Assembly (NCBI GenBank): GCA_963513935.1
Contig: OY740777.1
Span: forward strand, 12,449,092 to 12,513,091
From: Aphrophora alni
Taxonomy: Eukaryota; Arthropoda; Insecta; Hemiptera; Aphrophoridae
Direction: 5' to 3'
DNA length: 64,000 nt
The stretch's first letter is position 1. Every line of letters begins with the position of its first letter. This document shows, piece after piece, positions 27,984 to 41,716 of the stretch. The translations under genes and the position numbers were made by a program. Below the pieces are notes generated by a model that did not search any database, was not told where the DNA came from, and saw nothing but the letters and a program-made list of their open reading frames with translations.

Positions 27984-30901
27984 ATTAGTTTATTTTCAAA
28001 ATGTCTGCCGTTTGAAGTTGTTAACGTTGAATATCTCGAAAATCTTTAACTTTACCATAAAAAAATACAAGACAAAAAAATAATATGTTTTTTGTTTGTT
28101 TTTACTGTAGCTCGAAGAATAATTGAGTTAAGAAATTTACAAACTGCCCCAACGATTAGTATTATTCATTAGTACAATTCTCACAAAACTGTCGTACAAC
28201 ATACTCTACAATACATGAGATCATAGTTGTCCTGTCTCTTTACTATCAAGGTATTATTGTAGGATTTAGTATAATGCTGTTTAGATGTAGTCTGCATACC
28301 ACCATCTTAACATTAATGGCACATTTGGTTCTAATGGTCAATGTAAATGGTACACTAGAGGACGTATAATGAGGTCATATCTGGTACAATTCTGCGGGTC
28401 ATAGTTAAACCATTAGAGTGTACGCTAGCCGTAGTTTACCGGGAATGTGGACATTCTTAAAGTGTTATTTTCAAATGTAATGCAACTTCATTTGACGTTA
28501 ATGAAAAAATTAATATGTATTCTTACAAATTTAATAGTGTAGATTAACAAGTATATTTTTTTTAAACTATATTTTTGGAAAATAAAATTTAAACAAGACT
28601 GCTGAATATATTAATAAATAAAATTATTCATTAATACAAAATAAATATTTCTATTTTAATATTCTTAAATGTACCACTCACAAATTATTTCAATTAAAAC
28701 AATTCTAAACTGATTATCTATAATTTAACTTGTGAAATACTTAGCATCAAATGGCAGTTTTTCCTAGACTAACCCAATAATCTGCGCAGATTATGTCTGT
28801 ATATTTTAATGTCCTACTAGTGTTTCACAGAGTTATTGCTTATTGGAAGTATAACTGATCCGACAAATAAATATTCATATTTTTATGTACTCATTTGATA
28901 TTTATTTTAATTCTATAAAACATGAAACAGTTATAAATATTATAAATTAAAAAATCAAAAATGTAGTAAGCGATAATGTTTATTTAAATTTTTGTAGTCA
29001 GCTAAAGTTTCCTATAAAACAATTTTTTGGGTACATTCTTATAGTTTAAGCGAGCGGTGTACTACCTGTCAAAACCCTTTTATTATTGTTATTTAATCAA
29101 ACTTTTGCCTACATTAGTGTGTATAAAAACTAATACGTTTCAAGTTTATAAATCAACTCTCGTTATCAATTATTAAACCTAGATTATAAAAGAGTAAAAT
29201 ACCTAGACATATTGGAAACTAAATCTAAAACTTAAGAAAAGATTTCAAACCTAAAACTAGGCTTTAGAGTCAAAGCTAAGACAAAACACAAACAATTGTA
29301 ATCAGTTTATTCAGTTGCTTGTCGTTCTTGAATAGTATAGGCCATTGTGTGGTGTTTTTTATCTGAACAAGTTTGTAGTCAGCTTGAATTTTTTTCTTTG
29401 GATATAGTTTAATTTTCCCATATGGCCTTATGTTGTTGTTTTTCTTTTTAAGCTCTTGTTTTAACACTTGATAAGGAAGTTGATTCACACACTCCAAACA
29501 TAGTGTATTAGTTTTTTAAACACAAAGTATGGCAAACGATAATACTACAATCAACCTATCATTATCAAATATTTATAAAAACCAGAAAAGAGTGCATTCA
29601 TTGGAACTTTGTAAAATGTTTTTAGTGATAGTAATGTTTAAGCAACCAAATTTTAACATTGTTCGGCTTAATTGTTGGGGTATTTTACAACCTATGTAGT
29701 GTGAATTGGAATCTAAAAAGTGTAATATGCGTTATCTCAACAAAACACTATTTGTCTTCAGTTTTTAATTAAAAATATAGAAACTTTTGACAATTTATTT
29801 AGTATTCACCGTTTCTATTTTTATATTTAAAATAGTTATTAATTTTTTTTAAACGGACTAAAAACAAAAAATAATTTCTTGTAACCCATATAGATTGTCC
29901 TGAAAATTTGGGATTGTGAATTTTTAATAGCTGTGAAAATAATTGTAAAATTTAAAACGAAAAACGTGGGGCGCATGAAATAGGTAATAGGATAATATCT
30001 CCATCTATTGAATTACAAGATTACTTTATTAAGTATTACTATATTACTTTATTACTATATTTAAGTCTACATTAGGAATTTTTAAAGTTTTCTTAACGAC
30101 AATCCTCTTATTATTATCTTTTTAGTCTTCCGTGTGGAATTTTGCAATCGATTTTAAACATCTATATGAGATTAACAAATCTGCAAAAAACTATAACGTC
30201 GATGCTACCTAATGGTTAATTTTCCTTCTTTTTCAGTTGTCGCAATCTAGAATAATTCATGCAAAACATTTCGTATGAAACCATGTAATTCTCATCGATG
30301 AAAAGCAATTCGAAGTCATTCCACTGATCTCACAAGACCTTCAAATAGTTACCACTTAGCGGTAAATTTCCTATTTTCATCCTTCTCAATGGGTAATTTA
30401 ATAATATGTACAGCGTTGTTCCACCAACAAGTCGTGCCGCACCACCGGTCAATGCGACAACTTTAACTGCTTTCTTGCCATAGCAGCGATTGACGGACAG
30501 ACAAGAAAGTTAGTTCATTTTGCATTGTTATCCAGTTCTGAGCTATGTTTTAAGTTTAAAGTCTCTAGCTCATCGGGAAGTTGGTTTAAAATCTATTGCA
30601 AAATTTGTACCGAACAGACAGACAGAGAGAAGAAAGCGTGTTAATAAAATCGTTTCAATTAGAACACTCAAAATGAATGTTTTATTAACGATTTAACTTA
30701 AATTAGAATTCTTTATAAATTATTTTTCTTGACCATTGTCATATGAGAAATTGTTATTATAACTTGAAAATTGCTCTTTCAATTACTCGTTAATAAACTA
30801 ATGTTACATTTTCAAAACATAAAACTGTTTATTGCTTTATTTTGTGTTTATAACTTTATTAGAAGGTGAGTCATAATTACAGCAACGTAAAATCCAAGCA
30901 A
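27984..30901. other. AT-rich intronic DNA, no recognised gene
   Basis: GC-richer patches lie at 28280-28450 and 30410-30510 (including GTCGTGCCGCACCACCGGTC). None has an open frame or recognisable motif. Confidence 0.45.
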
Positions 30902-31023
30902 AACGTACATCAATATTTTAAGTATTATAAATAACGGAAGATTAATAGGGTATTCATAAATTTAGTGTTTATTTCTATTTTCTCACCCTTAATTTAATTT
31001 ACATATTATAATATCTAAAAATT
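30902..31023 (+). repeat. 122-bp direct repeat, copy 1
   Basis: Identical base for base to 33057-33178, offset 2,155 bp. Non-coding. Confidence 0.97.
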
Positions 31024-33056
31024 TAATTTTCTGAATTTTTTTTTTAAATAAATAAATACATTATAATCAACACTATTAAATCTTTTTGACCCTCAATTTT
31101 TTACAAGAATAACAAAATTCACCCAGTCAATGTACTTTTATATTAATAGGAAGAAGATTTGTTGTAGAATTATTAATTTACTCCAATAATTTACTGTCAA
31201 CTGTGAATGTAATTGTTTCACATTATTAAAATACTTTCCCTTTAACATAATTTATATAGAAACATAACAAGAGCACTTGAATATGTAATGACTATGATTA
31301 ATCATAACTATTCGCTCTAACCTTTAAATCCCTTATACTGGACACTGAACAACTTTAATGTGTAAAATAAATTATTAAACATTTCTTGAAACTCTTGTAA
31401 CCATATAAATATCTTGTATAATTTAATTCAATGTAATATTTCTATTTATGGTAATAATAAATGATTTTATAAATGTATTTAATCAAGGAATTTTTTTGTG
31501 TGCGAGTCATGTATACATACTTTATAAATCATGCATGTTTAACTGGTTTTATAGCGAAACCAGTTTGGTAAATTTAGAAAGGTATTTTTTAAAAAATTGT
31601 GTAAAAGTAAAAATTAGGAATGTGATTTTAGTAAAAATAAATTTGTTTAGTTAGGGAAATATTGATGATAAGTTTTTTAAGAAATAAATTCATAATACTA
31701 CGCAAACTATTAAATATGCCTAAGTGTTATGGTTCCAAATGACAAATTCGCTATTAAAAAAAGTAACATTTTGTGAATAAATTGAATCATAGGATCTGCA
31801 GAATTTAACACAACTTTAAAAAAGATTGTTTCCGTCTTAGTAATAAACTCCGTGCAGTTCCACATATTTAATTCAAAATTAATTTATTTCCAATTAATGT
31901 TAATTCTGACTTTTTATATATATTTAAAAGACAAACATAATTGCAACCTAAAGCAATATTTTTTAATGGAATATACCTTTATTAAAATTAAGGCCTTCCC
32001 TTTAATAAAATACATAAGTAAAAATACACATTACTTAAATATTCAGAGGTAATTTCAGAAATTATAATTGATTATAATAGCAACGCATAATTAATTAGAG
32101 ATATCGAGGTTGTTTTATGGGATTTAGAAAATCAATCAACTAACATCCTGGAAATAGTTTTGATATTTAAGGACTTATAATTTTTTTACAAAATTACTAA
32201 CTAGTCTTTTCTTATTTAAAAATTTTCCAATGGATAATAATTACAATAAGTACAACCAGTATATGCTGGAAGACTATGAAGACACGCTGAAAAATATATA
32301 AAAGTTACAGTCAAATTTTTAGATACAACCACATTATGATCTCCGCTAATTTTAAATAAATGCTTTTACTATATTTATAAAACAGTCTTCGCTGGATATA
32401 TCGAATTCTATAATTTATCTCAAATTATATAGTTTTAAAAAAATATATTTCACCTTAATTACTACAGGCTGTAACAGAAAAACAATCAGTCTCTATTCTT
32501 AAATTGGAACAAAAAAAATCCAGTATACAGTTTTCGAATTCGGCTCATATTTTCGTTTTAAAATACAATTTATATAGAAAGATATTAAATCACCATTTTG
32601 TTGAAGGTTTAAATTTTATTAAAAATTACGATCATTTTGATGGAAAGTGTCGGTTTTATACACAAATTACGAGATGCATCATTTTAGCTATTTAAAAGTT
32701 TACAAGATGATGTTTTGGCTAAGGCAAAGACAACGCAAAATAGGAACTAGGTTGCGAAATTGTAAACATTGTCTAAAAGAATGTTTAAATTTATTATAAT
32801 TCGGTTGAACAAAATTTGAAAGTAGGCTATGTATAATTATAAAGATTTAAGCGGAATTGAAATACCGTTGTTAGGTTTCGCTATTTACTAAATTTGATAT
32901 TTAAAAAATTTAATTTGAATATCATAGGCCTTTTATAACAGCATCAACATCTTTTTTTAACGATAACTTCCAAAGCGTAATTTTGGCGAAACGGCAACCG
33001 TAATTATAAATCACAACCGATACATTTTCGTAAATTTTCTTAAAAATACAACGTTC
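31024..33056. other. AT-rich intronic DNA, nothing recognised
   Basis: Only short chance open frames in AT-rich DNA lie between the two 122-bp repeats. Confidence 0.5.
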
Positions 33057-33178
33057 AACGTACATCAATATTTTAAGTATTATAAATAACGGAAGATTAA
33101 TAGGGTATTCATAAATTTAGTGTTTATTTCTATTTTCTCACCCTTAATTTAATTTACATATTATAATATCTAAAAATT
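33057..33178 (+). repeat. 122-bp direct repeat, copy 2
   Basis: Identical to 30902-31023. Flanking sequences differ on both sides. It is followed by two nearby copies of TTTTGAAGAAACAG (about 33183 and 33200). Confidence 0.97.
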
Positions 33179-34840
33179 ATATTTTGAAGAAACAGCCGAT
33201 TTTGAAGAAACAGGCATTTTATAATATTTTGTTCTTATTAAAAGTAACTCTTAATTTGGAGTTAACGCCAATTTTAATTTTTTTAAAATACCTAGATGCA
33301 AAATTGATTGAAATCGGCTTACTATAGAATGCAATAGTGCACGCTAAAATCATCTTAGAAATTAATACTTTCATGAGAAATTAAACTTTTTGGTTCGTTA
33401 TATTTCAAAATTTAAATTCAATTGTTTTAAAAATGGTTTTAATTTTGTGAAACCAACATATTTCGAAAACCGTTCATTTTATAAAACATTTACAATAGAT
33501 ATAATTTATAACCGTAAATAAATTAATGTCCTACGCAAAAGCGAAGAAAATGTAAAATTAGAATATTCTCAAAATGATTTTTTAAATCGCAATTAAATAA
33601 TAATAGTTTTCCCTTACCGTCATACGTAGTATATTTATTTATTATATGAGTTATCTGAAGCTAACAATTAAATAAAACCTGAAATTGTCTCCATCAGCTG
33701 ATCTACTTAGGCCTACTTTTAATTATATACAACCAATTGTATAAATTACAACTACATAAATTGAATTCTAATTACAAAGTTTTTATTATTACAGAAGTTG
33801 GAAAATCTTAGAGAGGGAAATCTCTTTTGTGTTCTAGTAAATTAGAGAATTAGTTTTTCCCCACGTTTCGACTATGATTTTTTTGTACAATGTAAAACCA
33901 GATAAATATTAAGTCTCTTGTAAATATTTTGTAAATTTCAGAATTGTCGCCATTTTTTAAAAATGATTATGTGAAAAGTTAGATATGCGTGTTAATATTT
34001 CGAACAGCGTGATTTAACTTTATATTAAATGTTGAGCTTGACTTATGAGAAAAACTATACAGTATAACAAACACACAGAACACAATTCTCATAAAAAAAT
34101 ACGCCTAAGTATCAGACGCGTTTCAACGACAAGGTCGTCCTCTTCAGTGATACACCAGCTACACCAACCAAACCATAATTGAACTAACGCGACATGAGGT
34201 TTAATTATAAGTTTTATTATACATAAGTTTTGTTCCACTCTGTATATCTTGCACACGTTACGCTGTTTCTCTAATCTGTCTTGTGTTTGATTTATTCTCG
34301 GCAATTAAATTTAATTACAATAATTTACACAATTAAATCAATAAAAGTTCTTCCTAGTTGTAATACGTCATTCTTTTACAATCTACGGACTTTTTCTTTT
34401 CATGAAGGTTAGCCCGATTGGTCCAAGGTAATGACTTCGGCCCTGGAAACCGCCATTGCACAAATTGTTTAGTTCTATTAAATTTACAATTACTGAGATC
34501 TCATCAACAACCTGAGTTTAACGCTTAGAGATAATTACGTTCAAGAAGAATATCATTTTCTTTTGTTTTTCTATCTACAAAAGTATAAAATGTATTTTGA
34601 AGTTAAAAATTAATTTCTACCATTTAAAAAAATGTTTATATTTTTCTTTCTTATAGTAACCTAGTAAATAAAAGTTATTTATTGTGGCAAAAGTTGATAT
34701 TTTCGCGGGTTTTGGAATTAGAGAGATTTATCATCAATGCAAAGTTCTACATCTCAAAAAAACTAGAAAAGTGTGATTACGCGTTTTGTTTTTATTTTTT
34801 CTACAAATCAAAATAATATTGGGTAAACTTTCTTTACTAG
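33179..34840. other. AT-rich intronic DNA with one short ACGCGTTTC repeat
   Basis: I see no gene. A repeat of the ACGCGTTTC type lies at 34085-34160 (CAGACGCGTTTCAACGACAA, then GTCGTCCTCTTCAGTG), and TAGGCCTA occurs at 33708. Confidence 0.45.
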
Positions 34841-35070
34841 TTTTCAAAACCAACCAAAACTCTAAGTTAGCAGTTATCATTTTAAATGTGAAAACAAACA
34901 GTAGGTGGTATATTTGAAAATAATATTAAAATTATATTATATTTAAATTGGGTCTAAACCTGATTCATTTATGATGTAAACACATTCTCAGAGTATATTG
35001 TATTCTATTAAAATCAAAATTTGCAATACACCTGTCATGTTTCTTTTTTGTTTTTTCTTTGCTGTTATAT
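34841..35070 (+). repeat. ~225-bp dispersed direct repeat, copy 1
   Basis: It matches 37783-38005 with scattered differences. Shared landmarks are AAAACCAACCAAAACTC, TTAAATTGGGTCTAAACCTG, GTATTCTATTAAAATCAAA and a TTTCTTTTTTGTTTTTTCTT end. Confidence 0.85.
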
Positions 35071-36000
35071 ATAAATTCAGATATTGCGCTAAAAGAAACC
35101 ACGGAATACACGATTTCTTTAAACCTGGCCTTTAAGGACCAAATTAAAACATAAGGTCGATAATATACTCAAAATTCCCGCTTTCTCGTTGTTAAAAAAC
35201 AAAAATTGTACTGCCAAGCTGTTATAAATTTATAAATTACCAAATAAGGTTTTTAACGATTCAATCTTCTAGGAATTTGTCGACTAATTATTAACTAAAA
35301 CGTTATTTAACTAAAAATTAGGGAACCGTTCAAAAATAATTAACAAAAAAAAAAGAACGAACTGTTATTGACAATTTGATTTTATTCAACTACAATTTAT
35401 ACTTAGACACAAAAGATCCAAGTTGGAGCAAATATTTCAAAATGTATGAATTTATTATGTTTCATTTCACTGACTGATACATACTGAATTAAATCTTTTT
35501 TTTTTTTATTTATTTTTTTTTTTAAATAAGATGGAGAAAAATTATTTTTTATTATTTAGTGTTATGGATGATTAAACGATACAATTATCCAATGTTTTTG
35601 CTCTTAAATTTGTAACATTTGAAGTTATAATTAGTTTTATTTTGGAATTGTTTAATTTATTTATTTTTAATATATTTAAAACAAAATAAATAATATCTAT
35701 AATACCATCAATATAATATTTTATCCGTAAATACCAAAAGGCTGTACATAACTAATTTATATATATAAAAAATTAAATTTTAAAAAGTTAATATATAAAA
35801 CCGCTTATATTTTATTAAAACCTTCATCAAAAGTAGAACAAAAAATAGAAAAAAAAATATTTAACAGTTTAGTCAGCTCTTATTTGTTCCAGAAAAAATT
35901 AGTATATTTTATAACTTAAAAAAGTGTGTTTTTTTAGTTTTAATTAATTACCTATCTCTCTTTGTCGAAATTTAAATTTATTTTTGTCAGAAGTTATTAA
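35071..36000. other. very AT-rich intronic DNA
   Basis: No gene or structured feature, apart from a T-rich run at about 35496-35524 similar to the one at 15441-15478. Confidence 0.5.
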
Positions 36001-36001
36001 A

Positions 36002-36004
<3 letters not shown>

Positions 36005-36087
<83 letters not shown>

Positions 36088-36092
36088 ATTAG

Positions 36093-36145
<53 letters not shown>
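36005..36145 (+). repeat. compound (AC)n-(AT)n microsatellite
   Basis: (AC)30 at 36005-36064, then (AT) to about 36087, a short AATTAGTT interruption, then (AT) to 36145. Confidence 0.98.
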
Positions 36146-36148
<3 letters not shown>

Positions 36149-37782
36149 AAAATAAACAATAATTTTCAGGTTTTTTTCATTTAAGCTTTAATTTCAACTA
36201 TAGGCAATGTTAAATAAACTTAAATATCTTACATTATTATCAAGTTTATTTTTAAATATTAAAACATTTTTTTGTGTATTCTGATTATAAGTTATTTAAA
36301 TAGATACTAAAAATATATAATAATTTAAATATATACCATTAAAAATGTATACGGTTAAATATGTATGGAATTCAGTCTAAATTACTTATTATTAGAAAAT
36401 ATTAAAAAATATATATTTAGTTACTGTATTTAGACTGCAATATTCGTTGTATGATTTTACACTCAAAATTATGTAAATGTGAGAAAATTACAGCAGAATT
36501 CAAATGAAGCGAGTTGGGGGAATGTTAACATCATTGCCGCAAGGAGAGGTAGGTTTTTGTCGGGAACGATGTTAACTAACAGGCGGTAAAGAATCTTCAA
36601 GAAAGAGAATACCGTATACATTATGTTTTGTACCGTAGGCGAATTTAGTAACGTTTTATTATTAATAATGTATTTAGCCTTTTCTTTGTTATTAATTATA
36701 AATTTATTATTGTTCTTTAAAATTAAAAACAAATCAAATTCACCTAAAAATAAGAAACTTTATTTTCTATATAATATAATAAATTATTTTTTTTATAAAA
36801 TAAACAAACGTTATTTAAATTTATTTTATTTTTGAAAAGAAACGTCAAAAAATGAAAAAGTTCATTAATTTTCTGATATAATTTAATCAAAGTTTTTTCC
36901 TTTAATATTAAAAAACGACAGATTAATTTCTTACTATTATTTTCTTTTCAAAATATTATATTTTATTGTTATTTTACATTATATTGTATCAATACACTCA
37001 TTTCAAAATAAAATACTTGCACATTGAATTTATTATATTTTATAAATAAATTACATTTTAAATTTGGTAACTTATTAAAAATTATTTCTAATAAAACGAT
37101 ATTTTTATTTAAGAAATCCATTCTAAATATAAATTTCTTGTTTTATGTTGATAAAAACTATAAAAGCAACCCAAGTTGCCAATCATTTCAAAACAAGTTT
37201 AGATAGAAGCTGCTTTTTATAAATAATAATAACATGACATACTGCAAGTTATTTGAAAGTGTGCTGTATGTATCGAAATAAATTACAACTTTATGGTTTA
37301 AAATGCATATTTTAAACTAGTTTTCTGTTGCAGTTAATCCAGGATTAGGTTTAAAAAAAGTATTTCTTCTTTGCAATAAATAAATAAGTATTACAATCGC
37401 TCGCATTTTTCGTTATTCAGTGACAGGTTTAAAATTTATTTTTATTAAAATTGTTTACAATCACTAAATCAAGGAGGTGACTCTGTTTAACGAAACGCGT
37501 AGTAGTTAAAACAAAATTTACAGTATATTTAAAACTAACTTTTCTTATAATTGAATAATAATTATGTTATTATATAATTTAACTTGTTATTGAAATTAAT
37601 AGTTTTTTTTCTCAGTTAGTTTAATTACTATCGTAACTCATAAAAGACGTTTAAATGACAATTTTAAATTCATAAATTTAACATACAAATTATCAAAACG
37701 TGGGTAATATTTTCCCTTTAATTTTTAAACAAATAAAGTTTAAGTAAAGAGTGAAAAAATATTGGGAACAGCTACTTTCTTT
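36146..37782. other. very AT-rich intronic DNA, no gene
   Basis: Overlapping chance frames near 36469-36835 and 37024 are low-complexity AT translations. GAAACGCGTAG near 37493 is a lone fragment of the ACGCGTTTC-type repeat. Confidence 0.5.
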
Positions 37783-38005
37783 GTTAAAACCAACCAAAAC
37801 TCGTAGGTTAGCAGTTGTCTAAATGTGAAAATTATATTTGAAAATATATTATATATAAATTAAAATTTTATTATATTTAAATTGGGTCTAAACCTGTTTC
37901 ATTTATACTATAAACGCGATTTCAGAGTATAATGTATTCTATTAAAATCAAATTTTGAATTACACTATCAAGTTTCTTTTTTGTTTTTTCTTTGCTATTT
38001 TTTTA
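37783..38005 (+). repeat. ~225-bp dispersed direct repeat, copy 2
   Basis: It matches 34841-35070 as described there. It may be part of a longer repeat that ends at 38935. Confidence 0.85.
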
Positions 38006-38299
38006 TATTTTTTTAAAATTTAGTTATTCCACTACATTTTGAACACATTATTCTTCATATTTAACTAAATTTTAAGGGTGTAAACTCTATTTTGAATAAT
38101 TAGGTCTATAAGAGCTCCTCTTTAATTATAACTTTATCAGAATCGAATCCACATTTTTGTTAACATAACTCAAGAAATGGCATTTTCAGAACGATAAAAA
38201 ATATACTTCGTTTGGGTAGACTACTATATTGAATATTACTTTTTTTTATTGGATTTTGAGAAATTTATAATTTTATGCTTTTTTTGCTTCTACCCACAA

Positions 38300-38935
38300 A
38301 ATTAAAAATTTTCATTCAATTTCGATTAAATACAGCACTTTAGAACGATGTCTCCAAAACGTTCCTGGTAGGTAATTATAAAGTGTAAATGAGACCATGA
38401 AAGTAACGTGACAATACGATAACATTTTCATGAACAACAAAGATTGTGCATTTTGGTTTTTATAAATTACTCGCGGAAAATACTGTTCTATTTTCCACCA
38501 AAAATTTTCTAATTTTGTTGTGTTCCACCAAAATTTAATTTAAGAGCCTAAATTAAAAAACGATTTGTTGGTAAAAATTATGGGAACAAAAATGTTTTGT
38601 TTTAATATACTCGGATTCTTGGATGTAGTAGGAATACCAAGAAATTAAAATTTTAGATTTTTGTGAATAAATCGGTTATTTTTTGAGACATTTTGTATTT
38701 CGTAAAAAGAGGAATTTTTGCTTTTCGAGATATTTGACGTTAAACAAATTAAACTTCCGCCATTTTGAAATTTAAAAATTAAAGTTTTGGTTTTCTGTTA
38801 TACTGGTAAAAGGTTGCTTAAATAATCCCTTTTTTAACACAAAATGGCCGACAGTGTTATATCAACTTTTTATCTTATTTATAGGTATAGAATCATTTCC
38901 TGAGAGATAGCCATGGAGATCCGAATCACCCTGTA
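38300..38935 (-). repeat. putative dispersed repeat ending in AATCACCCTGTA
   Basis: Read on the minus strand it begins TACAGGGTGATTCGGATCTC, and the interior has the pattern of NAAAATGGC(C/G)G and ATATCTCGAAAA seen in many insect repeats. The other end is not found, so the left limit is approximate. Confidence 0.4.
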
Positions 38936-40897
38936 TCTTGCATTAAGTATGGGAGTATAAGAAGCAGTTTAATTGTTTTAAAATTTAATTTCAGCTTTCA
39001 ATTCTGTACCATTAATACTATTATTTTATTTTCTGATAAATGTATAATATAAACAATAACACACAATATTATTATTTTGACTGTATGGTTTAATTAAGTT
39101 TCTGTTTTTTTTGCACAGTTTATTGTATCCGCCAGTTGTATGGTGAAACCTAGTGTCTGGTTTGAAATTAAAATCCAGTTTGATGAGCCTCACACTGCGA
39201 TCAGTTCAATTAATCTAAATAGGGCGTTGTAAATCATCGCTCTCTCTCACTCTCTCCCACACAGGACTAAGTACAGACATCTTTTGCTTGATTTACAAGA
39301 AGACAAACATTTATTCAATCTACACAGTACTGTGTAGGCTGACGCAATACATGTGTACTTGTGTTCTTCGCAGTTCCTCCAACAAAACTATCAACAAACC
39401 GTTAGTTTGACTGCTTTAAACACAGTCTGGCTCTAGTTATATTTTAATCTTGATTACGCATAATATTGTTTTAAATAATATTTGTTTAAGGTAATAAACA
39501 AACTCAATGTATACTGGTTATAGCTTCATGCAATTTCAAAAATATAATGTTGTGTTGTGTTAAGAAAATCAATTTTAAAAATATTCAGGTGTATAGTTTC
39601 TCAATTTTTAAGATTTCAATAAAATAATAAAGTTTTATAACGATGCCTGTCAGTGGAAGATTTAAACAGATACCCTAAATAAATGAGCTTGACTTGTAAA
39701 ATATTTTAAATTAAAATAAAATAAAATTTCCACAAATTTAAGTTATATTTCTATTATTATTTTCGTCACTGAAGATGGCGACATTGTAGTTGAAACGCTT
39801 TTGATTTTATAAACGTAATTGAGATAAAATTTTGTTTTTAATCATACACAGATATTATTTTTTTTTTTTTTTGTCCGTATAATTTATTTATATCAAGAAA
39901 CGCTTTTTAAAATTTTCTTTCAGTACTCTAAAGTTACACAAATTATCGTTGCCCCCTTTACAGTTTTAGTAACTTATTGTTGTAATGAAGGTTTGAGGGA
40001 ACTTGTACTATCTTGTACAGCTAATTTCAAAATACTTAATTTTAGGCATACATTTCTTGGTATGTTGAAATTTGCACAGTTGTTTTAATACTGCGGTACA
40101 GTTCATTTGACACTTATCTCCCCGCAATTTACCGTGGCCACAGTGTATTTAAATATTATCTATTACTTTTTTCAACATTCTGCTTTTTTCTAAATATTTC
40201 TAGACCTTAGGTATAAATATATATATTCACTGTAAGAAAAAATGCTTAATTATCTTTACTGGTTAATGAGAAAATTGAAGTCGGCCCACGAGTTTTAAAA
40301 AAAAGCGATAAATTGAAAATAATTAAAAGAATTTGTTCGTTAATAGATCAAAGAAAATTATAGAAAATAGTCTTACATTGAAAATAAAACGCGTCTTTGA
40401 TATGAAAATATCTCAAAATACGCTTAAATATATTCATAAAACATTTTAAAAATATGTAAATTTGACACTAATATAGTTACATTTAGTCTTTAGTAGAGTT
40501 CGCACAAATACATTTAAACTATTTTTTCTCAGAATTGGGTCTAGTGATTTCGATCAAATTGTTCTAAACTATATAAAATTCAGTATTGTTCTACTGGAAC
40601 ATGTTCATTTTTGTTAAATACGTTACGTAATAGCTTAATATCTTCCTTCTCCTAACGTTACTTTTAATTTTAAATTCTAGTTTTATTTAATTAATTTTAA
40701 AAATTTATATAATAAAATCTGGAAAAACCAAAAATGTGTGCCCATGTGGAGAAAACATGAGATCTCCACCTGTGATTTCCTTGAAGCACTCAAGACCTGA
40801 CGTCTGGTAACGTTGTTTTTAATTAGAGATACACGTATGCAATATATACACTCTCCTAGTCACATATAAATATTATTAGGCAATATTGACAATTTAA
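38936..40897. other. AT-rich intronic DNA with one inverted ACGCGTTTC-type repeat
   Basis: CGTCACTGAAGATGGCGACA then GTTGAAACGCTTTTG lies at 39763-39812. A GC-richer patch lies at 39110-39420. No open frame of note. Confidence 0.45.
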
Positions 40898-41284
40898 AAT
40901 TTACGTTTATATTGTAAGAACTTGAGATCTTACTTCTAATTTTAGACGTCACATTTTTATTAATTAAAGTGTAGTGAAATCTTGAAAAACCTGAGTTATA
41001 TTTCACAGCTTACGCGAACTAGAATGTATTTACAATGTTCAAAATTTACAAGCTTTGCTTTAAAATCTAAAATTCAGCCTAAATACAACAAAATTCCATT
41101 TTATATATTTATACGTTATACAAAAATACGATAAGAGTTGTTATGCCACAAGCATAAAAGAAAAAAAACAATGTGGTATTGTAAGAATTTAAGATCTTAT
41201 TTCTGCAAATCTTACCTTTTATTTTAGACGCTAAGTTATTATTTATTTATTGTTTTAAAGTACTGTGTTGCAATCTCTAAAAAC
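40898..41284 (+). repeat. diverged upstream copies of a ~270-bp repeat
   Basis: Two related blocks start near 40912 (TTGTAAGAACTTGAGATCTT) and 41179 (TTGTAAGAATTTAAGATCTT). Each is followed by TTTAGACG and then ATTTCACAGC...GTATTTAC. They appear to be older units from which the 146-bp array grew. Confidence 0.65.
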
Positions 41285-41716
41285 TTAATATTCATTTCAC
41301 AGCGTACACATACAAATATGTATTTACTGAATATAAAAGGTATTGTAACAACTTAAGATGTAATAAGTAAACGCATTTATATTTCGTCAAACTTTCAAGA
41401 AAACTCTAATACAAAAAATATCTCAAAAAACCTATTATTCATTTCACAGCATACACCTACTAAGATGTATTTACTGAATTTAAAAGGTATTTCAACAACT
41501 AAGGATGTAATAAGTAAACGCATTTATATTTCGTCAAACTTTCAAGAAAACTTTTATACAAAAATATCTCAAAAAACCTATTATTCATTTCACAGCATAC
41601 ACCTACAAAGATGTATTTACTGAATTTAAAAGGTATTGTAACAACTTAAGATGTAATAAGTAAACGAATTTATATTTCGTCAAACTTTCAAGAAAACTCT
41701 AATACAAAAACTACGC
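41285..41716 (+). repeat. 146-bp tandem repeat, about three units
   Basis: Units start near 41285, 41431 and 41577 (CCTATTATTCATTTCACAGC in the last two). Each contains ATGTAATAAGTAAACG and TTTCGTCAAACTTTCAAGAA. Units 2 and 3 are very similar and unit 1 slightly less so. The last unit breaks off near 41716. Confidence 0.92.

Larger units (their letters stand above)
26526..28070. repeat. older dispersed repeat interrupted by the Merlin element (tentative)
   Basis: The sequence left of the Merlin element starts with ACAGAGTG at 26526, resembling the ACAGGGTG ends at 54582 and (inverted) 38935 and 19206. The sequence right of it (27984-28070) has the mix of 'AAAATGTCTGCCGTTTG' and 'ATATCTCGAAAA' that resembles the interior of the 38936-terminated repeat. 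This suggests one old repeat split by Merlin. The right boundary is not defined. Confidence 0.4.

Noticed and set aside
35944..36159. Minus-strand frame of Ile-Tyr and Cys-Val repeats
   Set aside because: It is the translation of the AC/AT compound microsatellite.
40898..41716. CRISPR-like array
   Set aside because: The repeats are 146 bp and contiguous, with no spacers, in a eukaryotic context; this is a simple tandem repeat.
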